Positions 36,211 through 45,127 of a stretch of DNA of 64,000 nt are shown here, one piece after another (within the stretch, counting starts at the first letter, position 1; each line of letters opens with the position of its first letter). A program made the translations under genes and the position numbers. The notes below the pieces were generated by a model that saw nothing but the letters and a program-made list of their open reading frames with translations, was not told where the DNA came from and ran no database searches. Source of the DNA: Oscillospiraceae bacterium (GTDB lineage: Bacteria > Bacillota > Clostridia > Oscillospirales > Ruminococcaceae); the NCBI GenBank assembly GCA_017513135.1, contig JAFWDH010000009.1, positions 20,597 to 84,596 of the forward strand, read 5' to 3'.

Positions 36211-36303
36211 TGCTTCTCTGCTGATGACAGTCTTCGGACGCTTTTCAGAAATAATTTCAGCGAAAAGAGCGTGCCTGATCAGAACTGTCTTCTTTTTTAG
36301 CCG

Positions 36304-37812
36304 CTATCCTATGTTTTCCATCAGATTCATGAGGTCGTCATCATGATCAGATCTGCATTCTGACGGATCACCGAAGATCATGCATGCGTGATCGCTCCCG
36401 GTATAAGGCCTCCAGCATTCAGGGAGTTTATCGTGATTCGGGTCTCCGGTCCTCACGAACTGTATCCAGGCATTGAATATCTCATCCTGGAAACGCCATG
36501 TCTTCTCCCCGTTGATCACAGCAGGCTGCAAAGGCACGTTATGGAACGTGAACGGCAGTTCTGCTCCGTGATAGCTCATATATCCTCCGCCCAGCGCAAG
36601 CTCATATGTCAGAAGATACTGATATGTGGGAGCATTCATCTCTGCGCGAAGTCTGCTGTAATTCCTGATCAGCGGACGGAAATTATAATAGTCAAGGTTT
36701 CTTGCGTAACAGCTGTTTACGCCGGGATACGTCTTTTCAAACTCATCCCTGACTCTCTCGGCATCATTCCCGTAGACTTCCCTGAGCATTTCAAGTTTCT
36801 GCTCTTCACTGAGAGCTCCCTTATCTACATAGTCAACCTTCTGGCCGAACTCGTTCAGCGCCGATCCCAGTATCACCGGGATCCCGGCTGTTTCCTTTCT
36901 CAGTCCTGCAACAGTGTGATCTCCTATAAACGTTCCCGCTCCCTGAGTGGGCAGCCAGAACATCTGGTTGTCATATGTCCGGGTGCAGAGTCTCATCATC
37001 TCATTAACGGGCATCTCAGAGAGCTTGTCCAGACCACCCGCCGCTTTGACAAGTTTTTCCGCCCATTCAGCGGATTCCTCATGCGTCGGCCACTTAAGGT
37101 GCTCATTCTGTATCAGTCCGCTCTGCATGATCACTTTATGATACAGTCCGTCAGCCGCCGGCATCTGCATGAGAGCAGATATCTTTCCGCCCCCTCCCGA
37201 ATGCCCGTATATCGTGACATTATCGGGATCTCCGCCGAACGCTGAGATATTCTTTTTGACCCACTTTAGCGCCAGCACGAGGTCCAGAAGGCCAAGATTT
37301 CCGGAATCGGCATATTCTTCGCCGTAGCCGGACAGATTCATATATGCCAGTGCTCCAAGACGGTGATTCACGGATACACACACGACGTCGCCGTACTTTG
37401 CCGTGTTATGTCCCTCATATACCGCCAGATGGATGGCGTTTCCGGAAGAGAACGCTCCGCCGTGGATCCAGAACATGACAGGTTTCTTTGCTTTCGGATC
37501 GGTCGACCCTGTCCAGATATTGAGATTGAGGCAGTCCTCGGAATCAGGCCAGAGAACGGGAGAAGAGAGCAGAGTGTCTCTGAGACCGAACTTCAGAAGC
37601 GGGTTCGGACATACATATCCGTAGTCCGTCGCGGTCCTGCATCCTTCCCAGGGCGTTTCCGGCTCAGCGGAAAGAAAACGCTTTGCGCGCCCGTATCTGA
37701 CTCCCAGAAAGTGATATATGTCTTCCTTGATATATCCTCTCAGCATACCGTTTTCCGTCATCACTTCAGCGATTCCGGGGCCGCATGCAAATTGTGTATT
37801 TGTATTACTCAT
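36304..37812 (-). CDS. Type B carboxylesterase (array gene 11)
   Basis: A 502-aa COesterase. MFWIHGGAFSSGN near residue 118, nucleophile in YGHSGGGGKISAL near 203, candidate Glu in SALNEFGQ near 315, catalytic His in MSYHGAELPFTFHN near 412. GHSGGGGK puts it in the same subtype as the genes at 26542 and 48714. Cytoplasmic (no signal peptide). It starts 8 bp after the two-domain hydrolase gene and closes the array. The ester it cleaves is unknown. Confidence 0.9.
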   Translation of the reverse strand: MSNTNTQFACGPGIAEVMTENGMLRGYIKEDIYHFLGVRYGRAKRFLSAEPETPWEGCRTATDYGYVCPNPLLKFGLRDTLLSSPVLWPDSEDCLNLNIWTGSTDPKAKKPVMFWIHGGAFSSGNAIHLAVYEGHNTAKYGDVVCVSVNHRLGALAYMNLSGYGEEYADSGNLGLLDLVLALKWVKKNISAFGGDPDNVTIYGHSGGGGKISALMQMPAADGLYHKVIMQSGLIQNEHLKWPTHEESAEWAEKLVKAAGGLDKLSEMPVNEMMRLCTRTYDNQMFWLPTQGAGTFIGDHTVAGLRKETAGIPVILGSALNEFGQKVDYVDKGALSEEQKLEMLREVYGNDAERVRDEFEKTYPGVNSCYARNLDYYNFRPLIRNYSRLRAEMNAPTYQYLLTYELALGGGYMSYHGAELPFTFHNVPLQPAVINGEKTWRFQDEIFNAWIQFVRTGDPNHDKLPECWRPYTGSDHACMIFGDPSECRSDHDDDLMNLMENIG

Positions 37813-37820
37813 GTTTCCTC

Positions 37821-39587
37821 CTATGCAAGATATTCTATGGATCCGTCAGCGTGTCTGACGAACCTTGAGAAGAATTCATCATAAAGCATGAACGCCACTT
37901 CAGGTGAATAGGTGTGCGGCCAGTTCTTTACCCCGGTAAACCGTACCATGGGGACATTGGAGCTGTCCCTCCACACGTGGTTCATATAGATCCCGGATTC
38001 ATAGTATTTCCCTTTTTCATAATCTGCCTTGTTATGCTCGCAGAGTCTTCTGATAGTTTTGACATTTGCGTTTCCCTCTTCCAGTCTGCATCCCAGCCCG
38101 TCGTATTCTCCGACGAAATACCAGATGTTTCTGGGAAGATCATCAGGCATCGGGGGAACATCAGTATACATCCCCTCCATAAATCCCACAGGCGCAAACC
38201 CTGCAAAGAATTCAGGCATATATCTCATGAGCGTCTGCGTCATCATCGCTCCGTTGGAATGGCCGGTCACATATATCCTTTCTCTGTCGATCGGATACTT
38301 TGACACCGTATCTTCTATCAGTTCTCTGAAATACTCGAGCTCATCAGGTCCGTCAACATCAAAGCCAGAAGGCACTCCGCCCGCATTCCATTCCGGGGTG
38401 GCTATATGCTGTCCTCCCATAGCCGGAACGGCTCTTTTGAACGGATATGCTGACGGATACACCACGAAAGCTCCTCTCTCCTGGCCGACACTGTGCCATC
38501 CCGTATTGTTGGCAAAGAACTCCCCCGAGCAGGTGAAGCCGTGAATGGCAACTATCAGAGGATACTTTTCCGCTTCAGCGCGCTTATACGCATCAGGCTC
38601 AAATGTAAGCCAGTAGCGTTTCAGTCCGCCTATCTCTTTCTCCGTCCTGATAAACCCGTCGCTTTCATGCACGGTCCTTCTGATATAGCCGTTGCCTTCT
38701 CCGCCCCATCGTTTGTAATCCGCCAGAAAACTGATTATCGCACTGACTGTTTCCTCTGCTCCTGCCTCTGCTGCCTTATCGGGGGAAGCATGCCACACTT
38801 CACAGCAGCTGTGATCATTCAGGAAACTCTCGCCGAGTTTCTCCCTCTGTTGATAGACCAGTCCGAAACGGTTACAGAGTCCTCTGTCCTCTACGTCACA
38901 CGCTTTTTTGAAGTATTCAAGAACGTTCGATACTTCACTGTCTATGATAAATGTCGGAAGGCTTATCTCTCTCCTGCTTTTTTTGCTGTCGCAGTCTGAA
39001 GGACCGTTCCCCAGATCCCTGACAAGATCAGGATCAAGAGATACGCTTCCCCAAGCTGCCCACCCGGCAAGAACAGAAACATGCGTCAGCGCAAATACTG
39101 CCGCAGGTCTCGCCCCGTCATCGAAGCCGGCAGCATATATTGCCGGCGCATTGCTCTGGAAATAACGGTTCTTCTGCATCTCAGCCAGAGCTTTGACCGC
39201 CGTGGACAGTTCGAACCCGGGGTCATCGTTTTTCCAGCCATTCGGAGCAGGAAGGAAAAACCCGGTCATTTCGTTTTTCTCAAGAGCTTCTGCCCATCCT
39301 CCATCCCGGAAGAACTGTTTCGGATCCTTTCCTCCCGGGACAAAGACCAGCACCATATTCCATGCAGACTTCTCCGTAACGGGAATGTAGCAGAACATAT
39401 CTCTCTGTACTCCGTCATCGTCCGTGATCGGAGTATCGATCACACCGAGATATGTGTTGCGGTAAGGATCTGCGGGATCTGCGAGCGGATAATCAACAGG
39501 TTCGGATGGTTCTGGAAACCCGTGAGCCTCTCTGGGTTTCCTAACCCTGTTCAGCAACGGGTCCAGCTGAGGATGCCTTTTGTACAT
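37821..39587 (-). CDS. Two-domain alpha/beta hydrolase, PHB depolymerase/feruloyl-esterase-like (array gene 10)
   Basis: A 588-aa protein with two hydrolase-like halves. In the C-terminal half PLIVAIHGFTCSG near 342 and nucleophile elbow VTGHSNGAMMTQ near 443 resemble polyhydroxybutyrate depolymerase/feruloyl esterase (LpqC-type) enzymes, with a candidate His in NWPHTYSPEVA near 560. In the N-terminal half the matching elbow reads AAGFDDGARPA near 155: Ser is replaced by Asp, so that half is probably a non-catalytic, regulatory or binding domain. ATG 39587 follows AAAGGAAAC; the longer frame to 39710 is unlikely. No signal peptide. Confidence 0.78.
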   Translation of the reverse strand: MYKRHPQLDPLLNRVRKPREAHGFPEPSEPVDYPLADPADPYRNTYLGVIDTPITDDDGVQRDMFCYIPVTEKSAWNMVLVFVPGGKDPKQFFRDGGWAEALEKNEMTGFFLPAPNGWKNDDPGFELSTAVKALAEMQKNRYFQSNAPAIYAAGFDDGARPAAVFALTHVSVLAGWAAWGSVSLDPDLVRDLGNGPSDCDSKKSRREISLPTFIIDSEVSNVLEYFKKACDVEDRGLCNRFGLVYQQREKLGESFLNDHSCCEVWHASPDKAAEAGAEETVSAIISFLADYKRWGGEGNGYIRRTVHESDGFIRTEKEIGGLKRYWLTFEPDAYKRAEAEKYPLIVAIHGFTCSGEFFANNTGWHSVGQERGAFVVYPSAYPFKRAVPAMGGQHIATPEWNAGGVPSGFDVDGPDELEYFRELIEDTVSKYPIDRERIYVTGHSNGAMMTQTLMRYMPEFFAGFAPVGFMEGMYTDVPPMPDDLPRNIWYFVGEYDGLGCRLEEGNANVKTIRRLCEHNKADYEKGKYYESGIYMNHVWRDSSNVPMVRFTGVKNWPHTYSPEVAFMLYDEFFSRFVRHADGSIEYLA

Positions 39588-39676
39588 TTCCGTTTCCTTT
39601 CTTTGCTGACCGGATAAAATCGGCCTTCTTTCAGTCAAAACGCTATTTGTATTCTTCTGTTTTTCATCACATCCGG

Positions 39677-39706
39677 CATGCGGCGTCCGAAAACGTACGC
39701 CGCATG
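39677..39706. other. Intercistronic hairpin between array genes 9 and 10
   Basis: CATGCGGCGT (39677-39686) and ACGCCGCATG (39697-39706), 10-bp stem right after the stop at 39717. The T-run is on the plus-strand side, so it is not a convincing minus-strand terminator; processing or mRNA stability is more likely. Confidence 0.5.
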
Positions 39707-39716
39707 TCATCTTTTT

Positions 39717-40763
39717 TTATTTCCTGTAAATCTCTGTCATAAATGCGTCACACAGGGTTCTCCACTGATAGTAGTTCGGATGTTCAACCTCTCCGAGTAT
39801 CGCATTGCCTACCCCGCCGTGAGGACAGTTGATGAACGTGTGCATCTCGACAGTGACGCCGTGGGAACGCAGATCTTCCGCATAAGGCGCTATGTTCGGT
39901 ATATTGAAGTCTTTCTCACCGACTATGACTATCGTCGGGGGATACTCCACTCCGTTCCAGTCGAAAGGCTCGCCCAGGAACCTCGGACCGTATACGCAGA
40001 GAAAAACATCAGGGCAGCCGCTGTATGCGTCAAGTTCATCGGGCTCATATTCCGGAAAAGCGTCCTTTATGGATCTGCCGCCGGAAAAATGCTGGATGTT
40101 GTGCTCTCCCGTGAGTCCTCCGTTGGAGTATCCGGCAAAAGCCACACGGTCGTTTCTGATCCTGTACTTTCCGCTGTTAGCCCTGACATACTGCACTGCT
40201 CTTGCTACATCTGCTCCGGCTTCCTTGCCGCTCCAGGGGTTTGCATTGGGACGGTTCATGAGAATGAAGCACTGATATCCGAGCTCGTTCATCTCGATAC
40301 TCGCCTGATAGCACTCCAGAAGGATGTTGGATCCGTGATCTCCTCCGGCTGACATTATTATGGCGCCTTTCGGAGCGACGTCTTCCGGCAGAAGCATCTC
40401 ATACATGAACGGAGCGTAATCCGGGTCATGTGTATATCTGAGGTCCGAGTTGTCAGTGTATTCTGTCTCTGCCGGCATATTCCCCTCTTTCCAGAGGATG
40501 ATGCGCTGCGGCACTTCGCTGAAACGCCTGCTGCCGACCTCATCTATTACTTCTCCGAACTCGCTCACGCGTCTGTCGAGCTCATCCAGATCTGTGATGG
40601 CTCTCATCTCCGCTTCCTTCTTGTAAAGCTTTACCAGCTCGTCTTTCGGGTAGCATACGCAGTCTTCGTAGATCTTCACGGCCTCATGGGCGTAAGGTCT
40701 CAGGATCCTGTTGAAAGGTTCCTGTGCTTTGAATTGTTCCTTAAGTCTGTCAAGTATCCCCAT
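39717..40763 (-). CDS. Alpha/beta hydrolase (array gene 9)
   Basis: A 348-aa hydrolase. IIMSAGGDHGSN near residue 135 forms the oxyanion region, nucleophile in FAGYSNGGLTGEH near 212, candidate Asp in VGEKDFNIP near 283 and His in NCPHGGVGN near 315. About the first 90 residues are a helical extension not seen in ordinary BD-FAE type esterases. It is a same-length paralog of the gene at 43993, sharing the NSDLR...HDPD and FGG/CPD-VYGPRF blocks. Substrate unknown; cytoplasmic. Confidence 0.8.
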   Translation of the reverse strand: MGILDRLKEQFKAQEPFNRILRPYAHEAVKIYEDCVCYPKDELVKLYKKEAEMRAITDLDELDRRVSEFGEVIDEVGSRRFSEVPQRIILWKEGNMPAETEYTDNSDLRYTHDPDYAPFMYEMLLPEDVAPKGAIIMSAGGDHGSNILLECYQASIEMNELGYQCFILMNRPNANPWSGKEAGADVARAVQYVRANSGKYRIRNDRVAFAGYSNGGLTGEHNIQHFSGGRSIKDAFPEYEPDELDAYSGCPDVFLCVYGPRFLGEPFDWNGVEYPPTIVIVGEKDFNIPNIAPYAEDLRSHGVTVEMHTFINCPHGGVGNAILGEVEHPNYYQWRTLCDAFMTEIYRK

Positions 40764-40795
40764 TTATTCAACACCTCTCTGTGATTGATGGTGCT

Positions 40796-40832
40796 GCTGT
40801 TCCGGAATGCCGTCAACAGTTTCCGGAACAGC
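40796..40832. other. Intercistronic hairpin between array genes 8 and 9
   Basis: GCTGTTCCGGAA (40796-40807) and TTCCGGAACAGC (40821-40832), perfect 12-bp stem without a T-run; probably an mRNA processing or stability element. Confidence 0.5.
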
Positions 40833-40847
40833 GTGCACGAAACGACT

Positions 40848-42380
40848 CTATACTCTTCCGAGTTCAAACTCGATCCTGAACCTTGCCGCGGGGTCGAGTT
40901 CCCCGGCTTCCCGCCCGGGCCTGTCCGTAAACTCCATGACGAACATATCATCCTTGGTCACCGGCTTCCATTCGGGAAGCGGTTCACCGTTGATATCCGT
41001 TCCGTTCGGGTCACCGGTCTTGATGAAGTTGGTCCAGTATTTGCAGGCTTGTCTGGCCAGATCGTAGTGCCTGCCCTCAAACGGACGCCAGCACTTATCG
41101 AGATTGTTGAAAACGAACCACAGATCGCTTCCGTGGTATGGCCCGACATTATCCTCTCCGGGGATGTCATGGTTGAATATGTAGCAATACCCGGTCTTAC
41201 CCTGCTCTGCCTGAGTCATCGCAAATCCTCTGGCGCCCAGAGTCCTCGCATTGAAGGCCGGTCCCTTATAGGTCTTTGCTATTTCCTCTTTCGTCCCGGT
41301 ACGACAGTAGGTGAGGAACTCGTCCGTTCTGTCCCCGAAGACAGGCTCGGCGATCGCCTTCAGTTCATCGACCGTCTCCGGCACCTTGCCGCCGAACACC
41401 GATCCGCCCTCACCCGCAGTGCTCCCGAACAGATACGGAATATCATTGAAGTTACCGTTTATATAGGCCTGTGTAGAGTCTTCCGGCAGCATCTTGCCGT
41501 CTATTCTCGGACTCCACGCGTCAAACCTCCTGCCCATCTTCTGATAAGCCTCATAAAGCTTTTCAGCCGGGACCTCTCTGGCTTCAGCTATGCTGTCGAC
41601 GCCCAGTATCTGCAGCAGTTCTATTCCGGTCTCCTCCGCCTTTTTGAGCGGAGTGCACCCGGTACCGTATCCGAGGGCTCTGAGCCCGCCGCCGGACTGC
41701 ATTATGATTCCCGTGATCAGTCCTTTGGCGAGCGGTGATGTTCCCAGGGCCTGAGCGCCGAAGGCGCTTCCGCTCTGTCCTCCGAGAGTTATCCTGTCAG
41801 GATCGCCTCCGAAAGCTCTGGCATTCCTCTTCAGCCATTCACAGCAGAATAGTATGTCCTGCAGACAATAGTTGCCGTGGCAGCCGTCAGGATCTTCAGC
41901 AGTCAGTTCCGGATGAGCCATCCATCCGAAGACGTTTATCCTGTATCCGACGGAGACGACGATGACGCCCTCTCTGGCCATATGCTCGCCGTTGAATTCC
42001 ATCTCATACGAATATCCCGCCTGGAGTCCTCCGCCATGGAACCATACATATATAGGCAGTTTATCTTCTGTGCTTCTGGCCGGTGACCACATGTTGAAGT
42101 ACAGACAGTCCTCGCTCTGTTCGTATTCCGCGGCTGTAGGATTCAGTTCCTTGGTGTAGAAGTCGTTCTCATCCACACCTATCTTGGCCTGTACCTCCAT
42201 CGGCGCGTATCTGTCGGCTCTGTACACCCCTTCCCAGGGCTTCGCCGGCTGCGGCGGTCTCCATCTTAGCGGTCCTACAGGAGGAGCCGCATATGGAACG
42301 CCCCGGAACTCCGTGATCCGGGGATCCCCGCAGGGTATGCCTTCCAGATACCCGAGGTCAGTTTTGACTGTTCTGAGCAT
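40848..42380 (-). CDS. Type B carboxylesterase with atypical nucleophile elbow (array gene 8)
   Basis: A 510-aa COesterase starting at the very base after the upstream stop (TAAATG). It opens with GDPRITEFRGVPYAAPPVG, as do the genes at 42381 and 50312. IYVWFHGGGLQAGY near residue 112 and His in GPYHGSDLWFVF near 422 are normal. The elbow reads LGGQSGSAFGA near 201: G-x-S-x-S, with Ser where nearly all members have Gly. Candidate Glu in STAGEGG near 320. Activity is likely but the pocket may differ. Translationally coupled to the next paralog. Confidence 0.88.
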   Translation of the reverse strand: MLRTVKTDLGYLEGIPCGDPRITEFRGVPYAAPPVGPLRWRPPQPAKPWEGVYRADRYAPMEVQAKIGVDENDFYTKELNPTAAEYEQSEDCLYFNMWSPARSTEDKLPIYVWFHGGGLQAGYSYEMEFNGEHMAREGVIVVSVGYRINVFGWMAHPELTAEDPDGCHGNYCLQDILFCCEWLKRNARAFGGDPDRITLGGQSGSAFGAQALGTSPLAKGLITGIIMQSGGGLRALGYGTGCTPLKKAEETGIELLQILGVDSIAEAREVPAEKLYEAYQKMGRRFDAWSPRIDGKMLPEDSTQAYINGNFNDIPYLFGSTAGEGGSVFGGKVPETVDELKAIAEPVFGDRTDEFLTYCRTGTKEEIAKTYKGPAFNARTLGARGFAMTQAEQGKTGYCYIFNHDIPGEDNVGPYHGSDLWFVFNNLDKCWRPFEGRHYDLARQACKYWTNFIKTGDPNGTDINGEPLPEWKPVTKDDMFVMEFTDRPGREAGELDPAARFRIEFELGRV

Positions 42381-43925
42381 TTATTCCTCCGTATTCTGTC
42401 CCAGGAAGTATTCCTGAGTGAAGCGTTTGAGTTCCTTGCCGGTTTCATCCAGCTTTACCGGTTTGTCCTTGAAACAAATCGTAAATCCTTCATCCTCCGT
42501 AAAGGGTTTCCATTCCGGAAGTTCCTTCCCGATCCGGTCGGTCCCGTTCGGGTCACCGGTCTTCACAAAGTTAGCCCAATATGACGAGACCTGCCTGGCG
42601 AGATCGTAATGCTTGCCTTCGAACGGTCTCCAGCTGTGTCCGAGTGAGTCAAACACGAACCACATATCCGAGCCATGGAAGGATCCGGCATTATCTCCGG
42701 GAATATCATGATCAAACACGAACGTGTAGGCTTTCCTTCCAAGCTGAGCTTCGCGTCTTGCATATGCCATGGCTCCGGTATACCCGGTGCAAAGGCCCAG
42801 TTCATCAGATACGAAGTTTCTGAAATCATCTTCAGAAGACAGATCGCACATGGAGAGGAATTCTTCAGCCCTGTCTCCGTATTTCTCTTCAGCGCTCTTC
42901 CTGAAAGCATCGATGCTGCTCAGTTCGCCTGTAAACTGCTTCGGGATGTTCTCTCCCTTGCAGCATCCGATCATTATCGGTACATCGGCGCTGTGTCCGG
43001 CGATTATCGAATCTCTCAGTTCTTCGGTAAAGAACACTCCGTCGATAGTCGGGCGCCATCTCATCGGCGCTATCTTTCCGTCAGGCCATCTTCCTAAACC
43101 GGTGCTTACGATGACTTCAGCTGGCACGCCTCTCGCTTCTTCCAGACTCTTTACTCCGATAAAATCAAGCAGCTGCTGTCCGTATCTCTGCCCGTCTTCC
43201 AGAGAGAGCCACGGTCCCACTCCTCCGAACGGAGGTCTGATCCCTCCGCCGGACATCATTATCCCGCCGCTGAAGTATCCCTCAGCCAGAGGAGAGTTGA
43301 GCAGACTGGATACGCTCATTCCTCCCGCAGACTGACCGCATATCGTGACCCTGGAAGGATCTCCTCCGAATGCGGCGATATTCTCTTTGACCCATTTCAG
43401 CGCTTGAAGCTGGTCAAGAAGGCCCTGATTTCCCTGGCTCTCCTCGTCAAGTTCCCTGTGAGAGAAGAACCCAAGCGGTCCGAGCCTGTATCCGACCGTG
43501 ATGAAGATAACGTCATTGCGGGCGACTCTCTCACCGTCAAATTCCACTTCATATGAATAACCTGCGGTGAATCCGCCCCCGTGGATGTAGAAAAACACGG
43601 GGAGCTTATCATACGTGGATCTTGCGGGCGACCATATGTTCAGGTAAAGGCAGTCTTCACTGGTCTTGTGCTCATATCCGGTCGGATTCAGTTCCTTGGT
43701 GTAAAAATCTGTCCAGTCAACTCCGGGCTGAGGCACCACGGCGATATTCGGAAAGCGGTCTGCTTTGAAAACTCCTTCCCAGGGTTCTGGAGGCTGCGGA
43801 GCTCTCCAGCGCAGATCTCCGACCGGAGGTTTAGCATACGGCACTCCGCGGAAAACGGTTATGCGGGGATCCCCGCTGGGAACTCCCTCAATCACTCCGT
43901 ATTTGGTCGTAACTTTTCTAAGCAT
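42381..43925 (-). CDS. Type B carboxylesterase (array gene 7)
   Basis: A 514-aa COesterase. VFFYIHGGGFTAGY near residue 112, nucleophile in CGQSAGGMSVS near 197, candidate Glu in CCKGENIP near 318, catalytic His in GSFHGSDMWFVFD near 418. The start is ATG 43925, about ten bases after AAAGGAGA; the longer frame to 43982 has no site. Clearly a paralog of the adjacent gene at 40848, probably by tandem duplication followed by divergence. Confidence 0.9.
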   Translation of the reverse strand: MLRKVTTKYGVIEGVPSGDPRITVFRGVPYAKPPVGDLRWRAPQPPEPWEGVFKADRFPNIAVVPQPGVDWTDFYTKELNPTGYEHKTSEDCLYLNIWSPARSTYDKLPVFFYIHGGGFTAGYSYEVEFDGERVARNDVIFITVGYRLGPLGFFSHRELDEESQGNQGLLDQLQALKWVKENIAAFGGDPSRVTICGQSAGGMSVSSLLNSPLAEGYFSGGIMMSGGGIRPPFGGVGPWLSLEDGQRYGQQLLDFIGVKSLEEARGVPAEVIVSTGLGRWPDGKIAPMRWRPTIDGVFFTEELRDSIIAGHSADVPIMIGCCKGENIPKQFTGELSSIDAFRKSAEEKYGDRAEEFLSMCDLSSEDDFRNFVSDELGLCTGYTGAMAYARREAQLGRKAYTFVFDHDIPGDNAGSFHGSDMWFVFDSLGHSWRPFEGKHYDLARQVSSYWANFVKTGDPNGTDRIGKELPEWKPFTEDEGFTICFKDKPVKLDETGKELKRFTQEYFLGQNTEE

Positions 43926-43992
43926 CTCTGTGTATCTCCTTTTTGATTGAAACTGTTGAATTGTTTTTTCAGAGCATGTCACCAGCAGGCTG

Positions 43993-45039
43993 TCACCTGA
44001 AAAGATCCATCAGGAAATAATCCGCAAGCTTGAGCCACATCTCGAAGTTCGGGTACTTGACATAGCCATCCAGTACTCTTACTCCCGCCTGTCCGTGAGG
44101 TGTGCCTGCAAATGTATGGACTTCGACTTTGACGCCGTGTTCTATCAGCGTCGGATAAACGTAGTTCAGATTATCCAGCGCTCTGTCCTCTCTTCCCACA
44201 GCATAGAAAGTGGGCGGATATACGACTCCGGTGAAATCGAACTCACCTCCTACGAATCTGGGTCCGTATACGCAGATGAACGCGTCAGGCGCTCCGTAGA
44301 AACTGTCCAGTTCGTCAGGAACATAATCGGGATAGATATCGGTCATTTTCTTTTCGCCTGAGAAGAACCGGATGCAGTTCTCTCCGGTGATACCGCCGTT
44401 CGAGAAACCGGCAAATGCTACATGATTCGGGTCAATGCGAAGTCTTTCGGCATTTTTCCTCGCATATCTTATAGCTCTGGATGCGTCTGCTGCCGCATCC
44501 TCCGCCTTCCATGGACATCCGTTCGTCCGGTTTCCCAGCAGTATCGCCTGATATCCCATAGATACGAAGTCGAGGCAGGATATATATGCCTCATGGAACA
44601 TGGGGTATCCGTGATCTCCGCCGGCGCAGAACACTACCAGTCCCTTTGGCTGTACGTCATCAGGCACGAGCAGTTCATATAGGAACGGTCTGAAATCAGG
44701 ATCGTGATTCCAGCGCAGGTCGCTGTTGTCCTGATAATCTGTCACTGTCGGAAGCACTCCGTCCGGCCACAGCGCCACGGGTTCCGGATGCTCCGGTTTC
44801 TCGGTAATACTGTCTCTGACTGTTTCAAACTCACCGATCAGTTTCATCCGTTCATCCCGGTCATCTGTTTCCAGTATGCGGACTCCCAGTCTCTGCATCT
44901 CAGCCAGTTTCTCCGTGTCGTAACACGGCGCGTTCTCATACAAAGGGATCGCAGGATGCTCTGCAGGAGCAAAGTCACGTCTCCTCTCCTGCTGTTTTGC
45001 CCTGATCTCTTCCTGTGTAAGCGGTCTGTTCTGTTCCAT
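43993..45039 (-). CDS. Alpha/beta hydrolase (array gene 6)
   Basis: A 348-aa paralog of the gene at 39717 with the same order of blocks: LVVFCAGGDHGYP near residue 137, nucleophile in FAGFSNGGITGEN near 212, VYGPRFVGGEFDF near 258 and His in GTPHGQAGV near 315. Both proteins keep Gly-Gly-Asp-His before the nucleophile. Equal length and spacing suggest an ancient duplication within the array. Substrate unknown; no export signal. Confidence 0.8.
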   Translation of the reverse strand: MEQNRPLTQEEIRAKQQERRRDFAPAEHPAIPLYENAPCYDTEKLAEMQRLGVRILETDDRDERMKLIGEFETVRDSITEKPEHPEPVALWPDGVLPTVTDYQDNSDLRWNHDPDFRPFLYELLVPDDVQPKGLVVFCAGGDHGYPMFHEAYISCLDFVSMGYQAILLGNRTNGCPWKAEDAAADASRAIRYARKNAERLRIDPNHVAFAGFSNGGITGENCIRFFSGEKKMTDIYPDYVPDELDSFYGAPDAFICVYGPRFVGGEFDFTGVVYPPTFYAVGREDRALDNLNYVYPTLIEHGVKVEVHTFAGTPHGQAGVRVLDGYVKYPNFEMWLKLADYFLMDLFR

Positions 45040-45127
45040 TACTGTAACTCCTTATTTCTCCAAATGTGTTTATCGTTCAGACTCTGGTTGTTTTCCCTGC
45101 ACATACGCGCATCTGCAGCGAACCGAT

